From CAZTYW01 sp964617695 (GTDB lineage Bacteria; Chloroflexota; Dehalococcoidia; UBA2247; RBG-13-53-26): a stretch of DNA of 29,884 nt. The position numbers and the translations under genes are program-made. This document shows, piece by piece, positions 14,541 through 21,508 of this stretch. Within the stretch, counting starts at the first letter, position 1. Every line of letters begins with the position of its first letter. The notes beneath the pieces were generated by a model. The model ran no database searches. It saw only the letters and a list, made by a program, of their open reading frames with translations, and had not been told where the DNA came from. Where the stretch lies: assembly GCA_964617695.1 (NCBI GenBank), contig CAZTYW010000021.1, positions 1-29,884 on the forward strand, in the 5' to 3' direction.

Positions 14541-15815
14541 TCAGATTACGCAGTTCGCCTTCAGTATGGCCAGCTGTTCCCTGGATAGTCCCAGTTCCCC
14601 TGCATACACTTCGTCATTATGCTCACCGATGAGAGGGGCACGACGCCAGATTCTCCAGGGCGCCTCCTGAACCTTGACCGGAGCTCCGGGGTACGTTATT
14701 GTCTCACCCAGTTCGGGATGCTCTACCTTCTCCCAGAAGCCGCGCGCCTCAAGCTGGGCGTTCGTACTCAGGTCCTCAATGGTGTTGCATGGAGCGAGCA
14801 GGATGCCTCTTTTGACAGCCTGCTCGTATAGTTCAGTTTTGGTCTTGGTCTTGATGAATTCGTCGATGATGGCGTTGCGACGGTCGCTCTCCTCCTGGGT
14901 CAAGGTAGAGTTGTCCCACTGAGTCGCAAAGTCGAAGTCCTTCAGCTCCAACGCCATCCCTTCCTCGTTGGCCCAGTCCACCAGAGCCCTGGAGGACTCC
15001 ACCACACCACCGAAAGCGCCGCCCCCAAACATCATCGTCACGTAGCCGTCCTTGCAGGGGACAATGGTGCGGGTGAAGAGCATGCCGGCCGGCTCCGGCC
15101 TGACCGATACGAAGAACTGCCCCAGGCCCACGAGGTTTGCCTTGAGCATGTCGTAGATCTCGACGGCGTTCATGAGCGTCAGTGCAATCGCATCCTGCAT
15201 GGACACGTCTACGTGCTGTCCCACACCGGTGAGCTCGCGGTGGTAATAGGCCATAGTCGAGCCCAGTGCACCCTGCAGGCCCGCGTGAAAGTAGGCCTGT
15301 GGCACATAGCCTATACGCACCGGAGGGCGTCCGAGGTCACCCAGTATTCGGGCCAGGCCCCCCATAGCTGACCCAACCAGGTCGGAACCCACGTAGTGGG
15401 CATACGGGCCCGTCTGGCCGAACGGCGTTATGGAGGTCATGATTATGTCAGGTTTGATCTTCCTGAGTTCGGAGAACCCCAGCCCAATATCACCCACGTA
15501 CCCCGGATCGAAGGACTCAACCACAATGTCTGCCGTCTCCAGCAGTCTGTTGAAAAGCTCCCTTCCATCGGGCAACTCTACATCCAGGGTTATGCCCCGC
15601 TTGCTGGTGTTACTGGCAAACCAGAAGAGACTCTTTTCGGGATCGGCCACGTCCCTGTAAAAGGGGCCGATATTGCGCGACGAATCGCCCCCCGGTTTCT
15701 CGACCTTGATTACGTCAGCCCCGAAATCTCCCAGGACCTTGCCGCAGAGATGACCCTTTTCGTCGGTCAGGTCCAGGACACGACAACCACCCAGCAGGCC
15801 GCTGTTATCAGTCAT
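14541..15815 (-). CDS. Class III CoA-transferase (CaiB/BaiF), subunit lacking the catalytic Asp
   Basis: A 424-residue family III CoA-transferase with CRVLDLTDEKGHLCGKVLGD, GADVIKVEKPGGD, NTSKRGITLDVE and ITPFGQTGPYA. At the catalytic position the family DxxxG motif reads YFHAG (Y175), so the nucleophilic Asp is missing. Paired with the neighbouring copy that keeps D174, this resembles heteromeric class III transferases such as benzylsuccinate CoA-transferase, where the two subunits differ (family knowledge; application here is inference). The ATG at 15815 has GGAGGTG upstream on the minus strand; the frame is open further upstream but without homology. It is the first gene of the two-gene unit. 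Confidence 0.9.
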   Translation of the reverse strand: MTDNSGLLGGCRVLDLTDEKGHLCGKVLGDFGADVIKVEKPGGDSSRNIGPFYRDVADPEKSLFWFASNTSKRGITLDVELPDGRELFNRLLETADIVVESFDPGYVGDIGLGFSELRKIKPDIIMTSITPFGQTGPYAHYVGSDLVGSAMGGLARILGDLGRPPVRIGYVPQAYFHAGLQGALGSTMAYYHRELTGVGQHVDVSMQDAIALTLMNAVEIYDMLKANLVGLGQFFVSVRPEPAGMLFTRTIVPCKDGYVTMMFGGGAFGGVVESSRALVDWANEEGMALELKDFDFATQWDNSTLTQEESDRRNAIIDEFIKTKTKTELYEQAVKRGILLAPCNTIEDLSTNAQLEARGFWEKVEHPELGETITYPGAPVKVQEAPWRIWRRAPLIGEHNDEVYAGELGLSREQLAILKANCVI

Positions 15816-15905
15816 GCAGCACCTCCAGTTCGAACAGGTAAGACTCCCGGCCGTACGCCCTGGTTCATTCCTCAACCATCGCCGCAGCAAAAGTCGAGTC
15901 AGGCG

Positions 15906-15945
15906 TTTGACCCCATTATCTGCGTGTCCGATTGGTGAGGTCAAA
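15906..15945. promoter_or_regulatory. Inverted repeat TTTGACC-N26-GGTCAAA in the divergent promoter region
   Basis: TTTGACC (15906-15912) and GGTCAAA (15939-15945) are exact inverted copies. The right arm contains the -35 of the CoA-transferase promoter and the left arm lies at its start site, a fitting place for a repressor. Gap 15816-16155 otherwise holds only the two promoters. Confidence 0.4.
15915..15944 (-). promoter_or_regulatory. Promoter for the CoA-transferase pair
   Basis: On the minus strand: TTGACC (15944-15939), 18-base spacer, GATAAT (15920-15915). Predicted start near 15908, about 90 bases before the ATG. Confidence 0.6.
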
Positions 15946-15982
15946 TTGCGAGGCGGCGAGAAAGCCCGTACCTCCAATGCGT

Positions 15983-16012
15983 TTGGGATGCCCGGCAGTG
16001 AGGTGCTACAAT
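15983..16012 (+). promoter_or_regulatory. Possible promoter for the KstD-like gene
   Basis: TTGGGA (15983-15988), 18-base spacer, TACAAT (16007-16012). Leader of about 140 bases to the GTG at 16156. Confidence 0.4.
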
Positions 16013-16155
16013 AGGTCCGGGCACAATCTGGAAGAAAGGGCACCAGCGAACGCTGCACCCTGCAATGAACCGTTCCCCTGGAGCGACAGACTGCCTCCCG
16101 CTCAGCCGGGGGCTGGACAGATAAGACCGTTATTTTGATCAAGGAGGTTCGAACT

Positions 16156-17748
16156 GTGGTCAGGAAGAACAACGTGCCTGAGAGCTGGGACGTGGAGGTG
16201 GATCTGGTATCGGTAGGTTCAAGCAGCGGCGGCCTGGCAGCCGCCATTGTCGGCCATGATATGGGTCTGAGTACGATACTGCTGGAGAAGTCGGACGCCC
16301 TGGGCGGCGGCACTGCTCTGTCGGGAGGAGTGCTCTGGATACCATACAATCACCATATGCTCGAGGACGGCATACCGGACTCCCGCGAGGAAGCCATGAC
16401 CCACATACGACGCATCAGCCTTGGGCGGCACGACGAAGAGCAACTGGCCGCCTATCTCGACAACGGGCCGGAGGTGATCCGGTACGTGGAAGAGCATACC
16501 TCACTGAAGCTGACCATTGAGTCCAGCACCGACTACTATGCGGACCTGCCGGGTGGCAAGGCGCGTGGCCGTCAGCTTTACCCGGACCCGGAGACCATGA
16601 TACCGATGCTAAAGGAGGCCGAGAAGACACAGCCCATTCTGGCCAGGGTGCGCCGTGATCCAGTTCCCTTTTTCATAGGGGTCCGGGATGTGTGGGCTGA
16701 GGGGCGAGGCCTCATAGGGCCCCTGGTGCTGGCCTGCGTGGAGCGGGGCATCGACATCCTGATGAGTATCAGGGCCAGGCAGCTAGTGGTCCAGGACGGC
16801 AGGGTCATAGGACTCCGCGCCGAGCGCGACGGCAAGGACTTCTTCGTCAGGGGCAGGAAGGGCGTACTGCTGGCAACAGGCGGATACGAGTGGAACGACG
16901 AAATGAACAGGCGATTCATGAACTGCTGCTCCCTGTCCGGCCTCACGCCGCACTCGAACGAGGGCGACGGCCACGTGATGGGCATCGAGGTTGGCGCCGC
17001 CACTGCCCTGATGGACCACTCCATATATCAGCCCACCGTCCATGTAGAGGGGGAAGAGATAGACGGCAAGCCCTTCTACCGTCCTATCGCCTACGGCTAT
17101 CCTGGCAACATCCTGGTAGACCGCCATGGCAAGCGCTGCTGCAACGAGTCGTTCTATCCAGACATAGGCAGGGCGTTCATGACCTACGACAAGGTCAGCT
17201 CAGAGCTGGCACATGCACCCCTATTCTGGATAGCCGATAGCGCCAGCACCAGGCGCCTTGGTATTGCCGCCCTGGCCACAATCACAAAGAACCCTGACTG
17301 GCTCCACAAGGCCGACACCCTGCCTGAGCTGGCGGAGCAGTTGGGCATCCCGGCGGACAGCCTGGTTGAGACTGTGGAGCGATTCAATGGGTCTGCCCGC
17401 GATGGGCGCGATCCTGATTTCCATCGAGGCGAGAGTACCTACCAGAGGTGGTGGGGCAAGAAGAACTATCCTGAAGTCGAGCCGAACCCCACCCTGGGAC
17501 CACTGGAAACACCGCCCTTCTATGGAGCGAAGCTCTACGTAGGTTCTGTGGGTAACCTGGGGGGCCTCGTGGTCAACAGGTGCGCCCAGGTCATAGATAC
17601 ACAGGGCGACATCATCCCAGGTCTCTACGGGACCAGCAATACCACGGCGCTCCTGTCGCATGGATTTGCCTACACCAGCGGTGCCTGCCAGGCCAAGAGC
17701 TTGATTTTCGGCTATCTAGCCGCCCGCCATACGGCCAAAGGTAGCTAG
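16156..17748 (+). CDS. FAD-dependent dehydrogenase, 3-ketosteroid-delta1-dehydrogenase/fumarate reductase type
   Basis: A 530-residue flavoprotein. The FAD-binding motif is VGSSSGGLAAA (GSSSGG at 21-26), followed by LLEKSDALGGGTALSGGVLWIP, typical of the KstD/fumarate-reductase flavoprotein family. GVLLATGGYEWN is the second conserved stretch. The C-terminus has GGLVVN...GLYGTSNTTA and the final FAD loop. Length and pattern fit KstD, which introduces a 1,2 double bond in 3-ketosteroids, but family members also act on other cyclic ketones and enoates, so the substrate is open. AAGGAGG at 16141-16147 fixes the GTG at 16156 instead of an earlier TTG. It is divergent from the CoA-transferases, likely one functional unit. 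Confidence 0.88.
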   Translation: MVRKNNVPESWDVEVDLVSVGSSSGGLAAAIVGHDMGLSTILLEKSDALGGGTALSGGVLWIPYNHHMLEDGIPDSREEAMTHIRRISLGRHDEEQLAAYLDNGPEVIRYVEEHTSLKLTIESSTDYYADLPGGKARGRQLYPDPETMIPMLKEAEKTQPILARVRRDPVPFFIGVRDVWAEGRGLIGPLVLACVERGIDILMSIRARQLVVQDGRVIGLRAERDGKDFFVRGRKGVLLATGGYEWNDEMNRRFMNCCSLSGLTPHSNEGDGHVMGIEVGAATALMDHSIYQPTVHVEGEEIDGKPFYRPIAYGYPGNILVDRHGKRCCNESFYPDIGRAFMTYDKVSSELAHAPLFWIADSASTRRLGIAALATITKNPDWLHKADTLPELAEQLGIPADSLVETVERFNGSARDGRDPDFHRGESTYQRWWGKKNYPEVEPNPTLGPLETPPFYGAKLYVGSVGNLGGLVVNRCAQVIDTQGDIIPGLYGTSNTTALLSHGFAYTSGACQAKSLIFGYLAARHTAKGS

Positions 17749-17929
17749 AAGGAGCGATGCTGGGCCGTCGGGGCACAGCGCCCAGGCCTGGTTATGGGAG
17801 CCCAGATACAGCTGGCAGGCTGTACCCTCGGTTGGCAGGGAAGAGATCCGCTGGCTGAGAATGTGAGAGGAAGCAGGCTCGACAAAGGATTCGGCGGGGC
17901 CAATCGGAGAAAGGCGTCGCATATGGCAA

Positions 17930-18031
17930 CTAAATCAGGGCGATGACAAGAAAAACGATGCCTACCACCGCAGCAACCCCCAGCACCGCACCCACTGCGG
18001 TACATCCGCTGCAGCAGCCTCCGATATCCAT
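17930..18031 (-). CDS. 33-residue Cys-containing membrane peptide
   Basis: A small gene below usual length cut-offs: start ATG at 18031, stop TAG at 17930. The peptide opens MDIGGCCSGCTAVGAV and continues as a single hydrophobic helix ending FLVIALI. The three cysteines CC-x2-C sit at the N-terminus, where they could bind metal or be acylated. AGGAGGG lies 4 bases upstream, and a consensus extended -10 (TGTTATAAT) sits at 18074-18066, about 30 bases before the start, so both transcription and translation signals are present. I know no family for it. The spacer 17749-17929 between it and the KstD-like gene shows a short CTGGGC/GCCCAG stem only. Confidence 0.7.
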   Translation of the reverse strand: MDIGGCCSGCTAVGAVLGVAAVVGIVFLVIALI

Positions 18032-18065
18032 CTACCCTCCTCGCGGCATTGCTGATCCATAGAAC

Positions 18066-18074
18066 ATTATAACA
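18066..18074 (-). promoter_or_regulatory. Consensus extended -10 for the small membrane peptide gene
   Basis: TGTTATAAT on the minus strand is TGn plus a perfect TATAAT. No convincing -35 is seen (TAATCA at 17 bases), which extended -10 promoters tolerate. Confidence 0.6.
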
Positions 18075-18165
18075 CGCGGGCGTCTTCTTGATTATTACAT
18101 AAGCCTGCAGTCACCACATCAGACCCGCCCATCGCCTCCATCGGCAGCCCAGCCGAAGGCACTCT

Positions 18166-18357
18166 CTACTTCGGAGCGTCGGAGGCGAGCACTCCGCCTA
18201 CCGCCCAATTGTCCTTGGCCACGTCCTCGAATATCACAGTGGTAGCCTCAGGGGTGGTCTTTCCAACCGCCACTATCGCCTCCGTAATCAACCGGGCTAA
18301 CTCGGCCTTTTGAGCGTGGGTCCTGCCCGGCCACATTTCCACCCTTACTATTGGCAT
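18166..18357 (-). CDS. 4-oxalocrotonate tautomerase family protein
   Basis: A 63-residue tautomerase. After removal of the initiator Met, the N-terminal Pro of MPIVRVEMWPGRT is the catalytic general base of this family; the RTHAQKAELARLITEAIVAV helix and TTVIFEDVAKDNWAVGG strand complete the beta-alpha-beta fold. Length matches 4-OT (about 62 residues), which acts as a hexamer. The family ketonises or isomerises dienols in aromatic ring breakdown, though many members have other roles. The start at 18357 is supported by GGAGGTG upstream on the minus strand. It is a plausible partner of the catabolic genes nearby. Confidence 0.9.
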   Translation of the reverse strand: MPIVRVEMWPGRTHAQKAELARLITEAIVAVGKTTPEATTVIFEDVAKDNWAVGGVLASDAPK

Positions 18358-18409
18358 GATGACACCTCCGCTGAACTCCATTTACTGCTGGCGAGCTATA
18401 GCCAGCCTA

Positions 18410-18523
18410 TCATTTCCTCTTGTTCGACTTCCCAGCTTTCCTGCGCCTGCTGCGGGCCTTGGACTGGGCTTCTTTTGCGCGTCCCTTGGTGCGGAACCAC
18501 GATGGAGTGCGATAGCCTTTCAT
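18410..18523 (-). CDS. Small highly basic peptide (37 residues), doubtful
   Basis: The frame from the ATG at 18523 reads MKGYRTPSWFRTKGRAKEA and continues with Arg/Lys-rich sequence to KSNKRK and a TGA. Nearly half the residues are basic, like a ribosome- or nucleic-acid-binding peptide. The upstream GGTGAT is only a weak ribosome binding site, and the gene abuts the UbiB remnant. The same frame is open further upstream through non-homologous sequence. It could be a real small gene or residual sequence left by the rearrangement that cut the UbiB gene. Confidence 0.35.
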   Translation of the reverse strand: MKGYRTPSWFRTKGRAKEAQSKARSRRRKAGKSNKRK

Positions 18524-18527
18524 ACCA

Positions 18528-19085
18528 TCACCAATCCGATCTGCTAGTCCAACAGACTCCGTACGCGAGAAGGCGAGACGGAAACTGCGTCTCGGCACGC
18601 GCCAGACGCACGAGACCCTGCCGGCAACTACGCGGCCCCACTGCGTAGTATACAGACCGCCAGCCAGAGGCTGCGGCCACCGGCTCGTCATCGAACGAGG
18701 CAAAGACTTCGTCAGCAGGACGTCCCAGTTCCGACTCGATGGCTTCCCGCGCTACATGGCTGGCAAGAGGGGACGCTCGACTCTGCAGCTTCTCAAGTTC
18801 AGGGATATAGTCATGCGGCACCAGACCGGGACGCGTGCTGAGGAACTGACCCATCTTAATGAAGGTGGGCCCCAGGTCCTCCAGTGCCATGCATACGCAC
18901 TGGGCACGGCCCAGCTGCGCAAACTGGAGTCCACCGCGGCGGAGGCGCCTCTCGATATTTGTCTGCTCCCGCAGACGCACCTCGTCCAGCAGTTGGCCAA
19001 AGCCATACTTGACCGGCACATTCACTACCCTCCTGTAGCGCCTCGGATGTCGGTAGGCAGTGCCAGCTACTCGGAATCTCGACAC
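18528..19085 (-). pseudogene. Truncated ABC1/UbiB kinase-like gene (N-terminal remnant)
   Basis: The start GTG at 19085 leads into a chain whose first part is clearly UbiB/AarF: RRYRRVVNVPVKYGFGQLL, then ALEDLGPTFIKMGQFLSTRP, GLVPHDYIPELEKLQ and SELGRPADEVFASFDDEPVAAAS. Full members are about 450-560 residues. Here homology stops at about 18666, exactly where the kinase core (IxQVHRA) should begin; the rest of the frame to 18528 is unrelated Arg-rich sequence. The whole kinase domain is missing and is not found elsewhere in the window, so the gene is almost certainly broken. A protein of the N-terminal helices alone would lack ATP binding. No second kinase copy was seen. Confidence 0.8.
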
Positions 19086-19353
19086 GGTGTTTCCCCCACT
19101 GCCCGCGCCATTTTGGCTCGCCGAATTGTAGCAGTCCCCAGTCGTAGCAGTCAACGATCACAGAGCCCCCGCCAATCGCTGAAACTCCAGGATGATCCCC
19201 TCAGCACCCCGGAACACCAATTGTAGCCGCGGCGGCAGCCCGAGGGGACACCTCAACAGCGTAAGACATTTGCCTTTACCCGCATAAGCCCCAGACACCC
19301 CCAACAACGATGCTCACTATCATGCGACGGACTAGGGCCGCAGGTTAACCCAC

Positions 19354-19382
19354 TTGGAACCCTTTCGATACCTCGTTTAATA
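19354..19382 (+). promoter_or_regulatory. Possible promoter for hsp20
   Basis: TTGGAA (19354-19359), then TTTAAT (19376-19381) after 16 bases or TTAATA (19377-19382) after 17. It overlaps the CIRCE-like site. The rest of 19086-19353 shows nothing I recognise. Confidence 0.4.
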
Positions 19383-19406
19383 GCTTATTAACCTCAGGGG
19401 TGCTAA
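19380..19406 (+). promoter_or_regulatory. Degenerate CIRCE-like (HrcA) element
   Basis: CIRCE is TTAGCACTC-N9-GAGTGCTAA. The right half here is GGGTGCTAA (8 of 9) and the left half ATAGCTTAT keeps only TAGC. TAGC and GCTA are in exact register for the 27-base element. It overlaps the predicted -10 of the hsp20 gene, the usual place for HrcA control. Confidence 0.4.
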
Positions 19407-19500
19407 ATAAGGAGGTGGATCGGTTTGGCAATGCAGCGCGCAGGGCCGGGAAGCGAAATGCGAGGCATTATTCGTGCAGAAAGCGGGAAAGGAGGACACC

Positions 19501-19974
19501 ATGGTACTGGAAAGATGGAGACCAACGACACTCAGGGCATGGAGGCCATCCAGAACAATGCAGGAAATGGAGAACCTCATGGATGAGCTCATTGCCGGGT
19601 TTCCCATTCGAGTCGTCTGGCAGCGCCGACCTAGAGAACAGATGGCCTGGGCGCCATCCGTTGAGATGTACGAGAAAGGCGACAGTTATATGGTGCGAGT
19701 GGAGCTCCCCGGTGTAACGAAGGAGGACGTTGACATTTCTGTCTCAGGAGAAACGCTGACTATCAAGGGTGAGCGCAGAGCTCCAGAAGAAGTCAAGGGC
19801 GAGGAGTATCACCGCTGCGAGCTTTGCTATGGGGCCTTCTCCCGGTCGATTTCATTGCCGGCGGCAGTCGAGACCGACAAGATCGAAGCTACGTATGCAG
19901 ATGGAATACTGGAGATACGTCTGCCCAAGGTGAGGGAGGCAATGGCAGCAAGGATCGAAATCAAGGCGAAGTGA
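19501..19974 (+). CDS. Hsp20/alpha-crystallin small heat shock protein
   Basis: A 157-residue small heat shock protein. N-terminal arm with EMENLMDELIAGFP, then the alpha-crystallin domain from about residue 50: WAPSVEMYEKGDSYMVRVELPGVTKED begins it, with ISVSGETLTIKGERR, and the hallmark AFSRSISLP and YADGILEIRLPK near the end. It prevents aggregation of unfolded proteins as an oligomer without ATP. AAAGGAGG lies just before the ATG at 19501. The upstream region has a possible promoter and CIRCE-like site, fitting heat-shock control. It stands alone, convergent with the ImmA-like gene. Confidence 0.93.
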   Translation: MVLERWRPTTLRAWRPSRTMQEMENLMDELIAGFPIRVVWQRRPREQMAWAPSVEMYEKGDSYMVRVELPGVTKEDVDISVSGETLTIKGERRAPEEVKGEEYHRCELCYGAFSRSISLPAAVETDKIEATYADGILEIRLPKVREAMAARIEIKAK

Positions 19975-19983
19975 ACGCCTTCT

Positions 19984-20030
19984 GCATCAGTCAGTCCTTT
20001 ACTTCGCTTCCCGGCAACCAAGACTGATGC
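19984..20030. terminator. Inverted repeat between hsp20 and the ImmA-like gene
   Basis: GCATCAGTC (19984-19992) and GACTGATGC (20022-20030) are exact 9-base inverted copies with a 29-base loop, right after the hsp20 stop. No T-run; possible weak bidirectional terminator. Confidence 0.35.
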
Positions 20031-20072
20031 GTTGCCTGTCCAACGTACCGGCGATAGATAAGACCAGGGTAG

Positions 20073-20585
20073 CTACCGGGACACAGGCACTTCTTGTCGG
20101 CAGACCTTCCGTCCACAGCTTGAAAGCGGAACCACCTCTGGTTCCAGCACCTTGGGAGAATCCGGGCCAGTGTGCAGCGATAGCATGACGGCCTGAAGCT
20201 GCCTCATCAGCTCCCAAGGTTCGAGGTTCCAGGGCTCAATCTGCTCGTACAAGTCGTTTAACCACCCTGGTGACATCAGTGCCCCGATAAGATAACCTGC
20301 AAAAACGTCGGCCTCTCGCTCCTCGGTTGGGTTCAATATGATGCGACTGTGCTTGCGGTTCCCGCCATTGCCCTGATGCAGGAAATGATGACCAAGACAG
20401 TGGGCAATGCGCCACCGACGCTCCGCAGGAGACAGTCCTCTGCGGATGATTATTGTTCGCAGGCACAACATGTCGCCTATGCGAGGAGGCATGTCGTCCA
20501 CCTCCAATATCTCTAACCCCTCAGCCTCCGCAATGTTCTCGGGCTCCTTACCCTCATATTTCCTGAGCGCGTCTCTCGATATCAT
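20073..20585 (-). CDS. ImmA/IrrE-like protein with Cys in place of the HExxH Glu
   Basis: A 170-residue ImmA/IrrE-family protein. Family members are zinc peptidases that cleave a partner XRE repressor, with HELGH as active site. Here the motif reads AHCLGHHFLH: H62 and H66 are kept, and the third-ligand region EREADVFAGYL (E91) is present, but the catalytic Glu at position 63 is Cys (codon TGT). Zinc could still bind, but normal water activation should fail, so it may be a pseudo-protease, a sensor, or use Cys differently. The start overlaps the end of the XRE gene by 4 bases (ATGA), so the two are translationally coupled. Full length for a compact member. Confidence 0.85.
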   Translation of the reverse strand: MISRDALRKYEGKEPENIAEAEGLEILEVDDMPPRIGDMLCLRTIIIRRGLSPAERRWRIAHCLGHHFLHQGNGGNRKHSRIILNPTEEREADVFAGYLIGALMSPGWLNDLYEQIEPWNLEPWELMRQLQAVMLSLHTGPDSPKVLEPEVVPLSSCGRKVCRQEVPVSR

Positions 20586-20941
20586 GACCGCCCCCCAGAT
20601 GTCTCCCTGGCTTTGGTCCTCTCTCTGACCATTCTTATGATTCGCCTGACCCAGTCTTTTTCGTCCTCAGGCAAGCAGCGCCACTCGCCACTGAAGAAGA
20701 GTTCAATCTCCGGATCCAGAATGTCGTCAGCCTGACTACCTCTGTCACAAAGGTAGTCAACCGGGATGCTCAGGGCCCCCGCTATGCGCTCCAGCGTGTC
20801 CAGCCTCGGGTTGGTCCTCTGACCCGATACAATCCTGCTGATAGTGGCTGCTGGCAGGTTGGTCCTTCTTGCCAACTCCGCCTGTGTCAGACCCAGGTTG
20901 TCAATCAACTGCAGAATCTTGTCGCCTAAGTGCCTTGCCAT
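20582..20941 (-). CDS. XRE-family (Cro/C1-type) transcriptional regulator
   Basis: A 119-residue regulator. Residues about 8-64 form the HTH_3 domain: ILQLIDNLGLTQAELARRTN, LPAATISRIVSGQ and PRLDTLERIAGALSIPVDYL, with recognition helix near residues 30-41. The C-terminal 50 residues (EIELFFSGEWRCLPEDEKDWVRRIIRMVRE) resemble the linker region of repressors controlled by ImmA proteins. The start at 20941 has AGAGGGGG upstream on the minus strand. It is the first gene of the two-gene unit with the ImmA-like gene; such pairs control mobile elements, stress or toxin genes. It probably regulates itself and unknown targets (inference). Confidence 0.92.
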   Translation of the reverse strand: MARHLGDKILQLIDNLGLTQAELARRTNLPAATISRIVSGQRTNPRLDTLERIAGALSIPVDYLCDRGSQADDILDPEIELFFSGEWRCLPEDEKDWVRRIIRMVRERTKARETSGGRS

Positions 20942-20997
20942 ACATTAACCCCCTCTTGAAGCCAACTTGTACGCCAACGGGCAGGACCGTCAGTTCT

Positions 20998-21026
20998 ATT
21001 GTAAGAAATGGTGCGAGTTTTGACCA
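20998..21026 (-). promoter_or_regulatory. Possible promoter for the XRE/ImmA pair
   Basis: On the minus strand: TGGTCA (21026-21021), 17-base spacer, TACAAT (21003-20998). The start would be near 20991, 50 bases before the ATG; the hairpin elements further upstream would then lie outside this transcript. Confidence 0.4.
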
Positions 21027-21146
21027 GTTCCGCAACACCTGCTCCCTTTGCGAAATCCGGCATTTCCCGGGCGATCGACCGTTACACCGGCGGGAGCCAG
21101 CTGCGCTCTGATCACTAGCAGGCTCTCAAAAGCCTGTATAGGCGAA

Positions 21147-21241
21147 GGCAGGCTAGTGCAAGCCAGTAAGCCGGGGGGGGAGCCACACTGCACGACCTGC
21201 CAAACGAGGGAAAAGGGCCGAAAACCTCGTCCTAGCCTGCC
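21147..21241. other. Structured element A (closed by a 10-bp inverted repeat)
   Basis: GGCAGGCTAG (21147-21156) and CTAGCCTGCC (21232-21241) pair perfectly. Inside, GTGCA/TGCAC (21156-21160, 21189-21193) and ACGAGG/CCTCGT (21204-21209, 21225-21230) form two more stems, giving a three-way-junction layout. CCTGCCAA precedes the last stem. GGCAGG can also pair with the inner CCTGCC (21196-21201), so two folds compete. It is related to element B at 21509. No coding potential and no known RNA family recognised. Confidence 0.5.
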
Positions 21242-21362
21242 TTGATGCTTGGCCTACCAGATATCGCGCCGCTCGTATTTTAGCAGACCCTCCCAGTCCA
21301 CACAACAAGCTAACCGCAGCGCGTGGGGAAACCAGCCAACCCAGCCCTGACAAATCAGGTAT

Positions 21363-21390
21363 GCCTTCTGCTCCCGTCCGAGCAGGAGGC
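21363..21390. other. 11-bp hairpin between elements A and B
   Basis: GCCTTCTGCTC (21363-21373) pairs with GAGCAGGAGGC (21380-21390) with one T-G wobble and loop CCGTCC. A shorter hairpin CCTGA-CAAA-TCAGG lies just before it. Neither is followed by T-runs. Confidence 0.45.
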
Positions 21391-21508
21391 GCCACGATTC
21401 GCCCTCTCACGCCTCATACTCCTGCTGTAGGCACGAACACAGACAAAGGCAAGCACCGACCGGCTTCTTCTGGGTAAGGGCGATCCATCGACTGGCGTCA
21501 CAAATAAC

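Noticed and set aside
14541..16349. Long 602-codon form of the second CoA-transferase
   Set aside because: Homology begins at MTDNSGLLGG with a good RBS at 15815; the extra N-terminus is antisense to the flavin dehydrogenase gene and the promoter region.
17811..17850. Block resembling the reverse strand of element A (GGCAGGCT...CCCTCGGTTGGCAGG)
   Set aside because: The sequence blocks match, but no partner arms for the stems are present, so it may be chance; kept only as a note for repeat searches.
17757..17858. 33-codon + strand frame after AAGGAGCG
   Set aside because: The RBS-start spacing is only about two bases and the peptide is Arg/Gly-rich without a motif.
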